A stretch of 28,288 bases of DNA from an uncultured Moraxella sp. (GCA_937975585.1 CALJUC010000123.1:1-28288), one strand, 5' to 3'; counted from the stretch's first letter, positions 14,578-22,931 are shown. Numbers and translations are program-made. Notes: generated from the letters alone by a model not told the origin.

Positions 14578-16770
14578 ATGAATCATATCTATAAAGTTAT
14601 TCGTTGTCGTGCGACAGGTATGTTGGTCGCAGTTGCTGAGTTTGCCAAAGCACAAGGTAAATCGTCAAGCACGACGGTGGGTCAGGTTGCAAGTGTCGAT
14701 AACCAATCGAAAATTCAAGCATCAAAGCCTTCAATCAATAAACTCTTTGCGCTGACTGCCATTATGGGTGGTTTGATGATGTCAAATGGCGCTTGGGCGG
14801 AGCCCTACTATAGTGTCAATGATGGTGGCGTAATCAGAAACAATTACAATAATGATGGAGCAGAGGGTATTCACTCACTTGCAGCAGGTGTAGGAGCTAA
14901 AGTAGGGAATGATGGCTTAGGTGCCACCGCAATCGGTTATGAGGCCGCCGCGAGCAAGGAAGCAGCTATAGCACTGGGTGCTAACGCAACGGCAAATGGT
15001 AAAGCTGCAACAGCATTAGGCCAAGCTGCATTAGCTACAGATGATGCCTCTACGGCTATTGGCCGCCAAGCGCAGGCCACGGTTGGGGAAGCGACGGCTG
15101 TTGGTTCTAATGCTAAGGCTATTGCAAACAGTGCCACAGCAGTTGGGGTTTCGGCTGTCGCTGATGGTATACATGCAGTAGCGTTAGGCGGTAATTCGTA
15201 CGCAGTTGGTGAGCAAGCAATTGCAATAGGACGTGACTCACAAGCTAGTACTTATGGGCTAGCGGCAGGGTCAAAAGCGCAAGCTAGTAACAATGCAATC
15301 GCGTTGGGTACGTTGTCAAATGCCGCTGCTAGACAAGCTGTCGCGATAGGCTATAACTCGAATGCTATTGACTATGGTCTAGCCGCTGGTTCTTTTGCGA
15401 ATGCGGGCAATAATGCAGTCGCACTTGGTACACAATCTAATGCTTCAGCTTTTTCAACGGCGATAGGACGCGATGCGAAAGCGACGGGCGGAACATCTGT
15501 GGCAATCGGCAGAAATGCACAAGCAACAGGTGACAAGTCTATTAGTATTGGTCATGGCAATATTGTGAGTGGTAACAATTCAGGTGCTATCGGTGACCCA
15601 AGCACTATTAGTGGTAATGGCTCATACTCATTAGGTAATAACAATACAGTGACTACGGACAATACTTTTGTTGTTGGTAACAATGTCACTCAAACGGTAG
15701 CCAACTCAGTTGGGTTAGGTGCAAATAGTGCAATGACTGCAGGTAGCGCTGTTGGTACTGCAAACTTAACATCAACAGGTGCAGCAGGTGCGACTACCAC
15801 GGCAGGTGATACAGGTACCGTAAGTAGTGCCACGCTTAATAATATTACTTATGGTAACTTTGCCGGTGCAACTGCAAATGGCGTGGTCAGCGTTGGAGCA
15901 AGTGGTGCAGAACGCCGCGTACAAAATGTCGCCGCTGGGGAAATCTCTGCGACCTCAACTGATGCGATTAATGGCAGCCAGTTGCATGCGACCAATGCGG
16001 TCTTAGGCAATGTCGCTAACAGTACCGCAGCAGTGTTGGGTGGCAATGCCGCTGTAACACCTGACGGCACAATCACTATGACTAACATTGGTGGTACAGG
16101 TGAGAATACTGTTCATGATGCGATTCAAGCAATTAATACTGTCGCTAATGCAGGTTGGAACTTACAGACCAATGGTGATACGGCAAGCAATGTGGTACCT
16201 AATGGTACCGTACAGTTTTTAGACGGCAAAAATATCAAGATTACTCGCACAGGTACTGATGTAACAGTGGCTACAGCGGATGACGTCAACTTTAACACAG
16301 TGACAGCCACAACGAGCATAACCGCGGGTACGGGTGCTAATCAAGTTGTGCTAAATAACAATGGCGTCAATGTAGGCAGTCATACTTATATTAGTGACGC
16401 TGGTCTAAATGCAAATAACAAAGTGATTAGTAATGTTGCGGATGGTGTGAATCCTAACGATGCAGTCAATGTATCTCAACTGAACAGAATCACAAATAAC
16501 TTTAATAACTTTGGTTATCGTATCAATGATGTCGAAGATAATGCCAACGCAGGTATCTCATCGGCTATGGCAACTGCTGCATTGCCGCAAGCATACTTAC
16601 CGGGTAAATCAATGGTTGCTGGTGGTATGGCAAGCTATAACGGTGAAAGTGCCTTAGCAATAGGTATGTCTACGTTATCTGATAATGGACGTTGGGCAAT
16701 CAAAATCAACGGTACGGCTGATAGCCAAGGCAACGTCGGTGGGGCAGTGGGTGCTGGTTTCCACTGGTAA
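14578..16770 (+). CDS. Trimeric autotransporter adhesin (YadA-like, ESPR signal)
   Basis: Type Vc secreted surface adhesin forming a trimer anchored in the outer membrane. Seen in 730 residues: an extended signal peptide region (MNHIYKVIRCRATG..., about 1-30), linker and hydrophobic core ending GAWA (cleavage after about 74); a long YadA-like head (about 100-360) of some 14-residue repeats of the type xAxAIGxxAxA; a neck/HIM region (about 437-470) with VVSVGASGAERRVQNVAAG and DAINGSQL; a second connector DAVNVSQL; a short Asn-rich coiled coil (about 630-655); and the YadA anchor from about 655 to the end (LPQAYLPGKSMVAGG ... GAGFHW). AGGAG upstream sets the start. The stalk is very short relative to the head. 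It is followed by tpgA, its likely partner. Known relatives: Acinetobacter Ata, Moraxella UspA/Hag. Confidence 0.95.
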   Translation: MNHIYKVIRCRATGMLVAVAEFAKAQGKSSSTTVGQVASVDNQSKIQASKPSINKLFALTAIMGGLMMSNGAWAEPYYSVNDGGVIRNNYNNDGAEGIHSLAAGVGAKVGNDGLGATAIGYEAAASKEAAIALGANATANGKAATALGQAALATDDASTAIGRQAQATVGEATAVGSNAKAIANSATAVGVSAVADGIHAVALGGNSYAVGEQAIAIGRDSQASTYGLAAGSKAQASNNAIALGTLSNAAARQAVAIGYNSNAIDYGLAAGSFANAGNNAVALGTQSNASAFSTAIGRDAKATGGTSVAIGRNAQATGDKSISIGHGNIVSGNNSGAIGDPSTISGNGSYSLGNNNTVTTDNTFVVGNNVTQTVANSVGLGANSAMTAGSAVGTANLTSTGAAGATTTAGDTGTVSSATLNNITYGNFAGATANGVVSVGASGAERRVQNVAAGEISATSTDAINGSQLHATNAVLGNVANSTAAVLGGNAAVTPDGTITMTNIGGTGENTVHDAIQAINTVANAGWNLQTNGDTASNVVPNGTVQFLDGKNIKITRTGTDVTVATADDVNFNTVTATTSITAGTGANQVVLNNNGVNVGSHTYISDAGLNANNKVISNVADGVNPNDAVNVSQLNRITNNFNNFGYRINDVEDNANAGISSAMATAALPQAYLPGKSMVAGGMASYNGESALAIGMSTLSDNGRWAIKINGTADSQGNVGGAVGAGFHW

Positions 16771-16789
16771 AAATTGCCGAAGTTAGTGA

Positions 16790-16820
16790 GTGACAGGTTA
16801 TTTATATGATAGCCTGTTAC
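16790..16820 (+). repeat. Intercistronic hairpin between adhesin and tpgA
   Basis: GTGACAGGTTA, 9-base loop, TAGCCTGTTAC: an 11-bp stem with two G-U wobbles, 19 bases after the adhesin stop. No T tract follows (TTAACTGAC), so it is not a standard terminator; it may stabilise the upstream mRNA or dampen tpgA expression. Confidence 0.55.
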
Positions 16821-16896
16821 TTAACTGACTTCCAAAGCTTCGATGTATTTTGAACAAAAAATCATAGCCAAAGATTATAAAAAAGGATTACCCAAA

Positions 16897-17751
16897 ATGC
16901 TTAAACAAACACTAAAAACCCCATTCCGCCTTGGTTTGCTTTCTATGGTTATTCTTGCAACAACGGCATGTACCAATACCGTAAGTCGCAATGTCGATGC
17001 AAATGGCCATGTTGAAGCCAGTGATATTATTTTCCCATCGTTAGATAAGGCTTGGGAAAAAGCGGGTCAGTTCCCGAATCATGAGAATCTGCTAAAAGTG
17101 CGTCCAGGCATGACCAAGGATGAGTTATATCAACTACTTGGCCGTCCGCACTTTAAAGAAACCAAAGGTGCCCATGAGTGGGACTATATCATGAAGTTCG
17201 CTCAGTCAGATAATTCAGTCAAAATTTGCCAATATAAGGTGATTTTTGATAAAGCGCAAAAAGCGCAAGAATTTTACTGGTCGCCCGCTGATTGTGCCAA
17301 CGAACTTGCACCAGCCCCTGTGGTACAGCCGCAGCCAGTTGTCGTCACACCTATCGTACAAGAGACGATTAACTTATCAGCCGATGCGTTATTTGCTTTC
17401 AATAAATACAGTGTGAGCGACATTCAACAAAATGGCCGTGAAGAATTAGATGCACTGGCCCAACAGTTGTTGCGTTACCAACAACAGGGTCGAAGCCAAG
17501 TGGTGATTACCGGCCACACCGACTACTTAGGCGATGAGTCGTATAACATGAATTTATCATTGCAACGTGCGCAGACGGTGCGTAATTACTTAATTAGTCG
17601 CGGCGTTGATGCCAATACCTTGATTGCAACGGGTGCAGGTGAAAGCCAACCTGTTTACCAATGTGATAGCACGCTAAGCCGTGCAGCCTTGATTCCTTGT
17701 TTGCAACCTAACCGCCGTGTCGAAATCGCGGTATCGGTGATGCCACGCTAA
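16897..17751 (+). CDS. tpgA: TpgA-like SmpA/OmlA-OmpA lipoprotein, trimeric autotransporter partner
   Basis: In Acinetobacter, TpgA is a peptidoglycan-binding lipoprotein with an N-terminal SmpA/OmlA (BamE-like) domain and a C-terminal OmpA domain, needed for stable surface display of the adjacent trimeric autotransporter. The same order is seen here. With ATG at 16897 (AAGGA upstream; an earlier in-frame ATG at 16843 is less likely) the protein has 284 residues: signal peptide with lipobox-like TTAC (Cys25), BamE-like domain about 60-130 (VRPGMTKDELYQLLGRPHF), a Pro/Val linker (about 137-155), and an OmpA domain with VVITGHTDYLGD (Asp209), RAQTVRNYL (Arg224) and NRRVEI, the diaminopimelate-contact residues. 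It follows the adhesin by 126 bases. The pairing is strong evidence for function; the symbol is by analogy. Confidence 0.88.
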   Translation: MLKQTLKTPFRLGLLSMVILATTACTNTVSRNVDANGHVEASDIIFPSLDKAWEKAGQFPNHENLLKVRPGMTKDELYQLLGRPHFKETKGAHEWDYIMKFAQSDNSVKICQYKVIFDKAQKAQEFYWSPADCANELAPAPVVQPQPVVVTPIVQETINLSADALFAFNKYSVSDIQQNGREELDALAQQLLRYQQQGRSQVVITGHTDYLGDESYNMNLSLQRAQTVRNYLISRGVDANTLIATGAGESQPVYQCDSTLSRAALIPCLQPNRRVEIAVSVMPR

Positions 17752-17770
17752 AAATTAGTCAATCGGCATA

Positions 17771-17807
17771 AAAAAACACGGTCACTTATCAAGTAACCGT
17801 GTTTTTT
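17771..17807. terminator. Bidirectional terminator between tpgA and the Bax inhibitor gene
   Basis: AAAAAACACGGT / ACCGTGTTTTTT, 12 bp, plus three further inner pairs across one mismatch. The A and T tracts on both sides allow termination in either direction for the two convergent genes. Confidence 0.88.
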
Positions 17808-17821
17808 ATGTGTGCGATAAA

Positions 17822-18541
17822 TTAGTTCTGCAAATTACGTAGTAAACGCACAAACTCAATATACATCCATACCAAGGTCGACAAAATACCGATACTTAGT
17901 ACCCACTCATAGCTTTCATCAACACCCGCTGCTTTAGCGCGTTCTACATTATCGAAGTCTAACAATAAGCTCAAAGAGGCGATAATCACCACAAATAAGC
18001 TAAAGCCAATCGCTACTACGCCACCTGAGAATAGGTAAGGAATTGAGCTACTAAATAAGCTTAGTCCGATTTGTACCAGATACACCAAGGTAATCGCAAT
18101 CACAGCTGAGATTAGCACTGAGCGAAACTTTTCAGTCACACGAATGACGCGTGATTGGTATAACGCTAACATCACAGCGGCGGTGACAAAGGTTGCGACC
18201 ATCGCAGTCGGTGCAATCGTTGGGTATTTCACCGTGACAAACAATGAAATTGCACCAATCACGACACCTTCAAGAATCGCATAAGGTATGGCCAATGCTT
18301 TACCCAAGTGTGGCTTAGCGATAATCACCCAACCCATAATAAAGGCGGTAATAATACTGCCCAGTGCCATCATACTGATAAAGCCACTTGAGACACCAGC
18401 CATTAAGCTATACAAAAAAAAGGCAACACCAGTAATGGTGGTTAGCCCTAGCAAAAAGGTGGTTTTTTTAATCACACCTTGTACCGTCATTGGGGTGCTA
18501 CTCACCGCCAGTTCAGCACGCGAAATAATCGGATTTGCCAT
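17822..18541 (-). CDS. Bax inhibitor-1/YccA family membrane protein
   Basis: Seven-helix inner-membrane protein of the BI-1/YccA superfamily (larger YccA-like subgroup). Members are proposed pH-sensitive Ca2+ leak channels or, in E. coli, modulators of FtsH; the bacterial role is not settled. Seen in 239 residues: a polar N-terminus (about 1-22), then seven hydrophobic segments spread from about 26 to 232, acidic residues in the last part (LLLDFDNVERAKAAGVDESYEW) where the family keeps its conserved Asp pair, and a short C-terminal tail. ATG at 18541 follows AGGATGA. It shares a bidirectional terminator with tpgA and diverges from nadK. Confidence 0.88.
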   Translation of the reverse strand: MANPIISRAELAVSSTPMTVQGVIKKTTFLLGLTTITGVAFFLYSLMAGVSSGFISMMALGSIITAFIMGWVIIAKPHLGKALAIPYAILEGVVIGAISLFVTVKYPTIAPTAMVATFVTAAVMLALYQSRVIRVTEKFRSVLISAVIAITLVYLVQIGLSLFSSSIPYLFSGGVVAIGFSLFVVIIASLSLLLDFDNVERAKAAGVDESYEWVLSIGILSTLVWMYIEFVRLLRNLQN

Positions 18542-18782
18542 AAATCATCCTGTCATAATAAAAAATGGGACATAAAATAAAAAGCTTACCTAAAAAATGT
18601 CGATAAGACCATCGTAACATAACAAATATCGATGTCATTGTATAGGGTGGTTTTGCAATGTAGAGAGTGGAGAAGAGGTAGGCAATAATTTATGTACTGG
18701 TCAGTAAAATTTGCCAATTGTATTCGATATACACCATATCTTTATAGTATCAAGCAAAAGCTATCTTTGCGCAAAAGTCGCC

Positions 18783-18811
18783 TTTTACCACAGCAGTACG
18801 TATGCTAAAAT
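18783..18811 (+). promoter_or_regulatory. Extended -10 promoter for nadK
   Basis: TTTTAC (18783-18788), 17 bases, TAAAAT (18806-18811) preceded by TGC, an extended -10. Transcription would start near 18818, leaving about 24 bases before the nadK ATG. The rest of the 18542-18841 gap holds no gene that I can support. Confidence 0.5.
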
Positions 18812-18841
18812 AGGTTTTTTATTCAGCCTTATAACTTATCC

Positions 18842-19780
18842 ATGACTAGCCAGCCAATCATTACTAACCCTGCTTTTCGCCGTATTGGTATTATGGGGCG
18901 TGCCAATAAGCCCAGTATTATTCAAAGCATTTATCAACTTTATAACTTTTTTATCAGTCAAGGTTTGCCGCTATTTATTGACCACCAAACAGCGCGATTA
19001 AAATCACTTGAAATGGGTCGTATGGCTGATATTCGCGTTGTGGATCGCAACCGTCTAGGTGCAGAATGTGATTTGGTTGTGGTGGTTGGTGGGGATGGTT
19101 CATTGTTACATGCGGCTCAGGTATTAGCGCAGTACTCTGTACCGGTGGTGGGTGTCAATCGTGGTCGTTTGGGTTTTTTGGCGGATATCAATCCAGAAAG
19201 CTTGATTCAGCAGTTTACGGATATTTTGAATGGCGCGTATCAGCTCGATCATCGCTTTTTGCTAAAGATGGAAATTAAGCAAGGTAGTCATGTGATTTAT
19301 GAAGACATGGCGCTCAATGATGTGGTACTACATGCGGGTAAGTCAGTGCACATGCTCGACTTTAACTTAAAGATTGATGGGCTTGATGTGTATCGTCAAC
19401 ACAGTGATGGTTTGATTGCTGCCACGCCAACCGGTTCTACCGCTTACGCACTATCCGGTGGTGGCCCAATTGTGCATCCGAGCATGGACGCCATTTGTCT
19501 AGTACCGATGCACCCACATACCTTATCGAGTCGTCCGATTGTGGTCAGTGGCAATAGCGAAATTAAAATCCGTATCCACAAAGATAATCGTACTCAGCCA
19601 ATGGTCAGTGCTGATGGTAAACCTTCTGTACCGCTCAATCAAAACCAACGCTTGATGATTCGTAAGCACCCAAACAAATTGACGCTGTTGCATCCGCTTG
19701 GAGTAGACTTCTTTGAAGCGTGTCGTACCAAGTTAGGTTGGAACATGTATGCTGAAGAGTTTTCATTGGATAACGAATAA
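18842..19780 (+). CDS. nadK: NAD kinase
   Basis: Cytoplasmic ATP-NAD kinase making NADP+ from NAD+. The 312 residues (E. coli 292) include VVVVGGDGSLLHAA with the catalytic GGDG (83-86, Asp85), NRGRLGFLADI, the NAD-binding NDVVLHAGKSVHMLDF region, DGLIAATPTGSTAYALSGGGP, and a conserved C-terminal fold with MHPHTLSSRPIV. The ribosome binding site is weak, but the first residues up to FRRIGIMGR match the family's opening strand. It has its own extended -10 promoter and a terminator shared with the convergent lytic transglycosylase gene. Confidence 0.97.
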   Translation: MTSQPIITNPAFRRIGIMGRANKPSIIQSIYQLYNFFISQGLPLFIDHQTARLKSLEMGRMADIRVVDRNRLGAECDLVVVVGGDGSLLHAAQVLAQYSVPVVGVNRGRLGFLADINPESLIQQFTDILNGAYQLDHRFLLKMEIKQGSHVIYEDMALNDVVLHAGKSVHMLDFNLKIDGLDVYRQHSDGLIAATPTGSTAYALSGGGPIVHPSMDAICLVPMHPHTLSSRPIVVSGNSEIKIRIHKDNRTQPMVSADGKPSVPLNQNQRLMIRKHPNKLTLLHPLGVDFFEACRTKLGWNMYAEEFSLDNE

Positions 19781-19830
19781 CGCGGCTGAAGTGAGTTTCA
19801 AATAACTCAAATTTAATAGCTTGCTTATGT

Positions 19831-19865
19831 AAAAAACCCGTTTGGATAGACCGAACGGGTTTTTT
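19831..19865. terminator. Bidirectional terminator between nadK and mltB-like gene
   Basis: AAAAAACCCGTT-TGG and CCG-AACGGGTTTTTT form a 15-bp stem (one wobble) with a 5-base loop. Tracts of A and T on either side serve both convergent genes. Confidence 0.9.
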
Positions 19866-19883
19866 GGTAGCATGATTCGGTAG

Positions 19884-21206
19884 TTATTGAACCAAGCTTG
19901 CTGCCGAACGTTGGGTGATAAAGCCGTCCGGTACTTGGCCATTATCGGCTTGCCAGCGTTGGAAAGCCAACTTAGTGTTAGTACCGATCACACCATCAGT
20001 GCCTTTGGTATCGTAACCCATACTGGTCAAGCGTTGTTGTAACTGGGTGACTTGATAAGTATAAAGCGGTTTTTCATAGCGTGGGAAATCACGTTGCAAT
20101 TGTGGTTGGTTAACAATCGCACGCGCCAAAAGACTCACACCCAACGCATAGTTGGCTGAGTTATTATAGACTTTGATCGCATCAAAGTTTTGCGTTAGTA
20201 ATAGGGCAGGACCTTCTTTGCCTGCTGGTAACCAAAGTTCGACTGGCGTGTTGCCCGGGGCGCTACCCACGACATTGATTAGCTGAAGACCCATTGACTG
20301 CCATTCACCCAAGGTCTTTTTGCTACTGACATTACGGTAGTCAAAGCCATTTGGTAAACGCGCTTCATAAAAGGTTGGTAAACCGCGTTGCCAACCGGCA
20401 CTGGCAAGATAACTTGCGGTAGAAGACAATGCATCGGCACGGTTCCATGGGTTTTTGTGGCCGTCACCATTGCCATCGACCCCTTGTTCAAGCCAAGTTT
20501 GCGGGATGAACTGCGTATGACCCATACCACCGGCCCATGAGCCTTTTAATTCTGACCAATCAATGTCACCACGCTCTACCAGCTTTAATAACGCCAATAA
20601 CTGCTGTTCAGCAAAGGCTTGACGACGACCATCATACGCTAGGGTCGCTAAACTACTGGTCAATGAGCTGTTACCGGTAAATCCACCGTAGGAAGACTCC
20701 ATACCCCAAATCGCGGTCACGATTGACGCAGGCACACCATAACGGTTTTCATTGGCTAAGAGCACCGCGCTTTGGTCAGCATAGCCACGTTGGCCACCGC
20801 TAACACGTGAGCTTGATACCGCACCATCAATATATTCCCAAGGCATTTTGGCAAATTCAGCTTGGTTTTTGTCCGAACGTACCACTTGTTCATTGTAGCT
20901 GGCACTGGCTAGCAAACGTTCCAAATCCGAACGATTATAGCCTTGGGCAGACGCACGTTGGATAAAGTCAGATTTCCAGCTATTAAAGGTCGGGTAGCTG
21001 GTGGGTAGTTGTGGCGTTGGTTTTACCACTGGTGGTGGTGTGACGATAACAGGTGGTGGTAGAGGTTGGGTCGGCTGTTGTGGCATTGGTGGTTGGCTAC
21101 TACACGCGGCCAATAGGGACGCTGAACTCACATATAAGGCTAGTTTTTTACTGGTAAAATGCGTAAAAGCTGAGTGTTGTAATAATGATTTCGCGTTGGT
21201 TGGCAT
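19884..21206 (-). CDS. mltB: MltB-type lytic transglycosylase lipoprotein with peptidoglycan-binding domain
   Basis: Cleaves the MurNAc-GlcNAc bond of murein to a 1,6-anhydro product in the periplasm. With ATG at 21206 (GAGGA just upstream; the longer TTG start at 21221 is rejected) the protein has 440 residues. Seen: signal sequence with lipobox LLAAC (Cys35), a Pro-rich linker (about 39-65), an SLT_2/MltB catalytic domain (about 72-365) with TAIWGMESSYGG where Glu170 is the likely catalytic acid, GSWAGGMGHTQFIPQTW, and DGNGDGHKNPWN resembling the EF-hand-like Ca site of E. coli Slt35; then a C-terminal PG_binding_1 domain (about 380-440, LQQRLTSMGYD ... DGVIGTNTKLAFQRWQ). E. coli MltB lacks this last domain, so this is the MltB-related form common in Acinetobacter and Pseudomonas. 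The symbol denotes the family. Confidence 0.92.
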   Translation of the reverse strand: MPTNAKSLLQHSAFTHFTSKKLALYVSSASLLAACSSQPPMPQQPTQPLPPPVIVTPPPVVKPTPQLPTSYPTFNSWKSDFIQRASAQGYNRSDLERLLASASYNEQVVRSDKNQAEFAKMPWEYIDGAVSSSRVSGGQRGYADQSAVLLANENRYGVPASIVTAIWGMESSYGGFTGNSSLTSSLATLAYDGRRQAFAEQQLLALLKLVERGDIDWSELKGSWAGGMGHTQFIPQTWLEQGVDGNGDGHKNPWNRADALSSTASYLASAGWQRGLPTFYEARLPNGFDYRNVSSKKTLGEWQSMGLQLINVVGSAPGNTPVELWLPAGKEGPALLLTQNFDAIKVYNNSANYALGVSLLARAIVNQPQLQRDFPRYEKPLYTYQVTQLQQRLTSMGYDTKGTDGVIGTNTKLAFQRWQADNGQVPDGFITQRSAASLVQ

Positions 21207-21412
21207 AACTTCCTCTATCAAATTGTCACAAATATCGTCTTCTAAATTCAGTTTAATACTTCATCAATCTCGCTGGCTGTACTATTTGTAAGACCTGTGC
21301 TCGTTTTTCTTGTCTTAAAATGAATTTATTTGACTAAAATATCAAGTTAAACATAGACATAGCGCTATCAGACTAATAGCGACGACTGTTGAGAAATTTA
21401 CTATAGCACAAA

Positions 21413-21431
21413 ATAAATGACAATCACTATC
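21413..21431. promoter_or_regulatory. Weak Fur-box-like site
   Basis: ATAAATGACAATCACTATC matches the 19-bp Fur consensus at 14 positions. It lies about 200 bases before both the mltB-like and ppnP starts, and its last bases overlap the first copy of a direct repeat (21427-21438). Chance is possible in such AT-rich DNA. Confidence 0.25.
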
Positions 21432-21478
21432 AAGCGCACAAAAATACAACTGGAAAAATTCGTTAGCTATCAAGCGCA
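21427..21478. repeat. 12-bp direct repeat CTATCAAGCGCA, two copies 40 bp apart
   Basis: Identical copies at 21427-21438 and 21467-21478. The 40-bp period is close to four helical turns, so both copies face the same side of the DNA. They lie in the non-coding gap 21207-21620 between the mltB-like gene and ppnP. No gene is supported in that gap. Confidence 0.6.
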
Positions 21479-21542
21479 TTGCAGCCTATTTATTTGTTTT
21501 ATACGGTCTTAAGATAAATTTAGTTAGCGATAGAAAAATTTC

Positions 21543-21570
21543 TTGCGAAATTGCGAAAAATCGCTATGAT
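21543..21570 (+). promoter_or_regulatory. Promoter of ppnP inside an inverted repeat
   Basis: TTGCGA (21543-21548), 16 bases, TATGAT (21565-21570), giving a start near 21577 and a leader of about 44 bases. The -35 is part of a tandem TTGCGAAA repeat (21543-21558), and the promoter's spacer is closed by the right arm of TAGCGAT ... ATCGCTA (21525-21531 and 21560-21566). Confidence 0.55.
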
Positions 21571-21620
21571 GACCAAGTGCTTGTTGTACCCCAAATTCTG
21601 CAAATCGTTAAGGAACTACT

Positions 21621-21908
21621 ATGTTAAAAGTTAACCAATACTTCGATGGTAATGTTGCATCAATCGGCTTTCAAACCGCTACCTTGCCTGCCACTGTGGG
21701 TGTGATGAAAGTTGGTGAATATGAATTTGGCACGAGCCAGTTTGAAACCATGACGGTGATTAGCGGTGAGATTCAAGCATTGCTACCAAATACGACTGAG
21801 TGGCAAACGTTTAAACCATCAGATGTATTCACCGTTGACGCCAATCAAAAATTCCAAGTAAAAATTCCAGTGGAAACCGCTTATCTTTGTACTTATGAAG
21901 ACAAATAA
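21621..21908 (+). CDS. ppnP: Pyrimidine/purine nucleoside phosphorylase PpnP (YaiE, DUF1255)
   Basis: Small cupin-fold enzyme that phosphorolyses several nucleosides to base and ribose-1-phosphate. The 95-residue length equals E. coli PpnP (94). Seen: MLKVNQYFDGNVASIGF at the N-terminus, VGVMKVGEYEFGTSQFETMTVISG (about 27-50, read in two parts: VGVMKVGEYEFGT and ETMTVISG), ALLPNTTEWQTF, and the closing YLCTYE, all in family positions. AAGGA seven bases upstream fixes the start. Monocistronic with its own promoter and terminator. Confidence 0.95.
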   Translation: MLKVNQYFDGNVASIGFQTATLPATVGVMKVGEYEFGTSQFETMTVISGEIQALLPNTTEWQTFKPSDVFTVDANQKFQVKIPVETAYLCTYEDK

Positions 21909-21927
21909 GTGCTAAAGAAATATCAAT

Positions 21928-21961
21928 AAAAATGCCCATTTATCAGTAAACGGACATTTTT
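21928..21961 (+). terminator. Terminator after ppnP
   Basis: AAAAATGCCCATTTA / TAAACGGACATTTTT: a 15-position stem with two mismatches and a 4-base loop, ending in five T. The A tract on the left may let it also act on the convergent pirin gene. Confidence 0.7.
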
Positions 21962-22004
21962 ATTGTAAGATTTAAATATAGTTTGATAAGGGTTACTAAG
22001 GGTT

Positions 22005-22931
22005 TTAGGCGGTCATAGTGCCAAATTTACCCGCGTTAAAATCCAAAATCGCTTGACGAATTTCTAACTCACTGTTCATCACAAATGGGCCATAGCCAAC
22101 GATAGGTTCATTGATAGGCTCACCGCTCATCAGCAATAACATCGCACCATTTTCGCCAGCGCTTAAGCGTAGATGATCCACGCCATCGCCACCATCTTCG
22201 ACTTCGAAAGTCACTAACTGACGTTCAAATACATGGTTACTCGTATTGGCATTAATAATGGTATCGCCCGCCATTGATAGCAATAGCAAGTTGTGGGTAC
22301 GTGGTACCATCACCTCAACGGTTTGATTGGCATCAATATTGATATCCCAAAGGTTAATCGGGGTAAAAGTCGTGCCAATACCCAAGGTTTTTTCATCTTG
22401 CCCTGTAAATTCACCCGCAATTACGCGAATATTACCGGCTCTCAAGCCATCTTCAGTGTGTAAGCTGATGACAGGAATATCATTATTGGCCAAGTGTTGG
22501 TATTTGGCAGGCGTCACTTTGTCTTTGGCAGGTAAGTTCACCCATAGCTGTACCATCTCAAACGCACCGCCCTTCTGGCTAAATTCTGGCGAGTGAAATT
22601 CCTCGTGAATCACCCCATTGCCTGCGGTCATCCACTGCACATCACCTGTTTTGATGGTGCCACCGCCGCCGCTCGAGTCGCGATGCGATACTTCACCTTG
22701 GTAGGCGATGGTTACCGTTTCAAAGCCTTTGTGCGGGTGTTGACCCACGCCACGAGGGCTGTTCATATTGGGTGTATAGTCTTGTGGTGCGGCATAGTCA
22801 AGCATTAAGAATGGATCGGTGCGTTTGTCACCAGCCATATGACTAAACATTGGGTTAACATGGAAGCCATCACCCACCCAATGTGGGCGTGGCGCAGCAT
22901 GAATTTTCTCAACTTGGCGGTAAGTGGTCAT
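22005..22931 (-). CDS. Pirin family protein
   Basis: Bicupin metalloprotein of the pirin family; bacterial members such as YhaK/YhhW include quercetin 2,3-dioxygenases and redox-sensitive proteins. Seen in 308 residues: N-terminal cupin with QHPHKGFETVTI (His65, His67) and GNGVIHEEF (His109, Glu111), the four metal ligands of the family; QLWVNLP (about 126-132), which marks the link to the second cupin; and a C-terminal pirin_C domain that has GEPINEPIVGYGPFVMN. AAGGA before ATG at 22931 sets the start. A promoter overlapped by a palindrome lies just upstream, suggesting local repression. The physiological substrate cannot be told from sequence. Confidence 0.93.
   Translation of the reverse strand: MTTYRQVEKIHAAPRPHWVGDGFHVNPMFSHMAGDKRTDPFLMLDYAAPQDYTPNMNSPRGVGQHPHKGFETVTIAYQGEVSHRDSSGGGGTIKTGDVQWMTAGNGVIHEEFHSPEFSQKGGAFEMVQLWVNLPAKDKVTPAKYQHLANNDIPVISLHTEDGLRAGNIRVIAGEFTGQDEKTLGIGTTFTPINLWDINIDANQTVEVMVPRTHNLLLLSMAGDTIINANTSNHVFERQLVTFEVEDGGDGVDHLRLSAGENGAMLLLMSGEPINEPIVGYGPFVMNSELEIRQAILDFNAGKFGTMTA

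Noticed and set aside
14880..15720. Tandem repeats considered as a CRISPR or intergenic repeat array
   Set aside because: They are in-frame protein repeats of the adhesin head with no constant repeat/variable spacer pattern.
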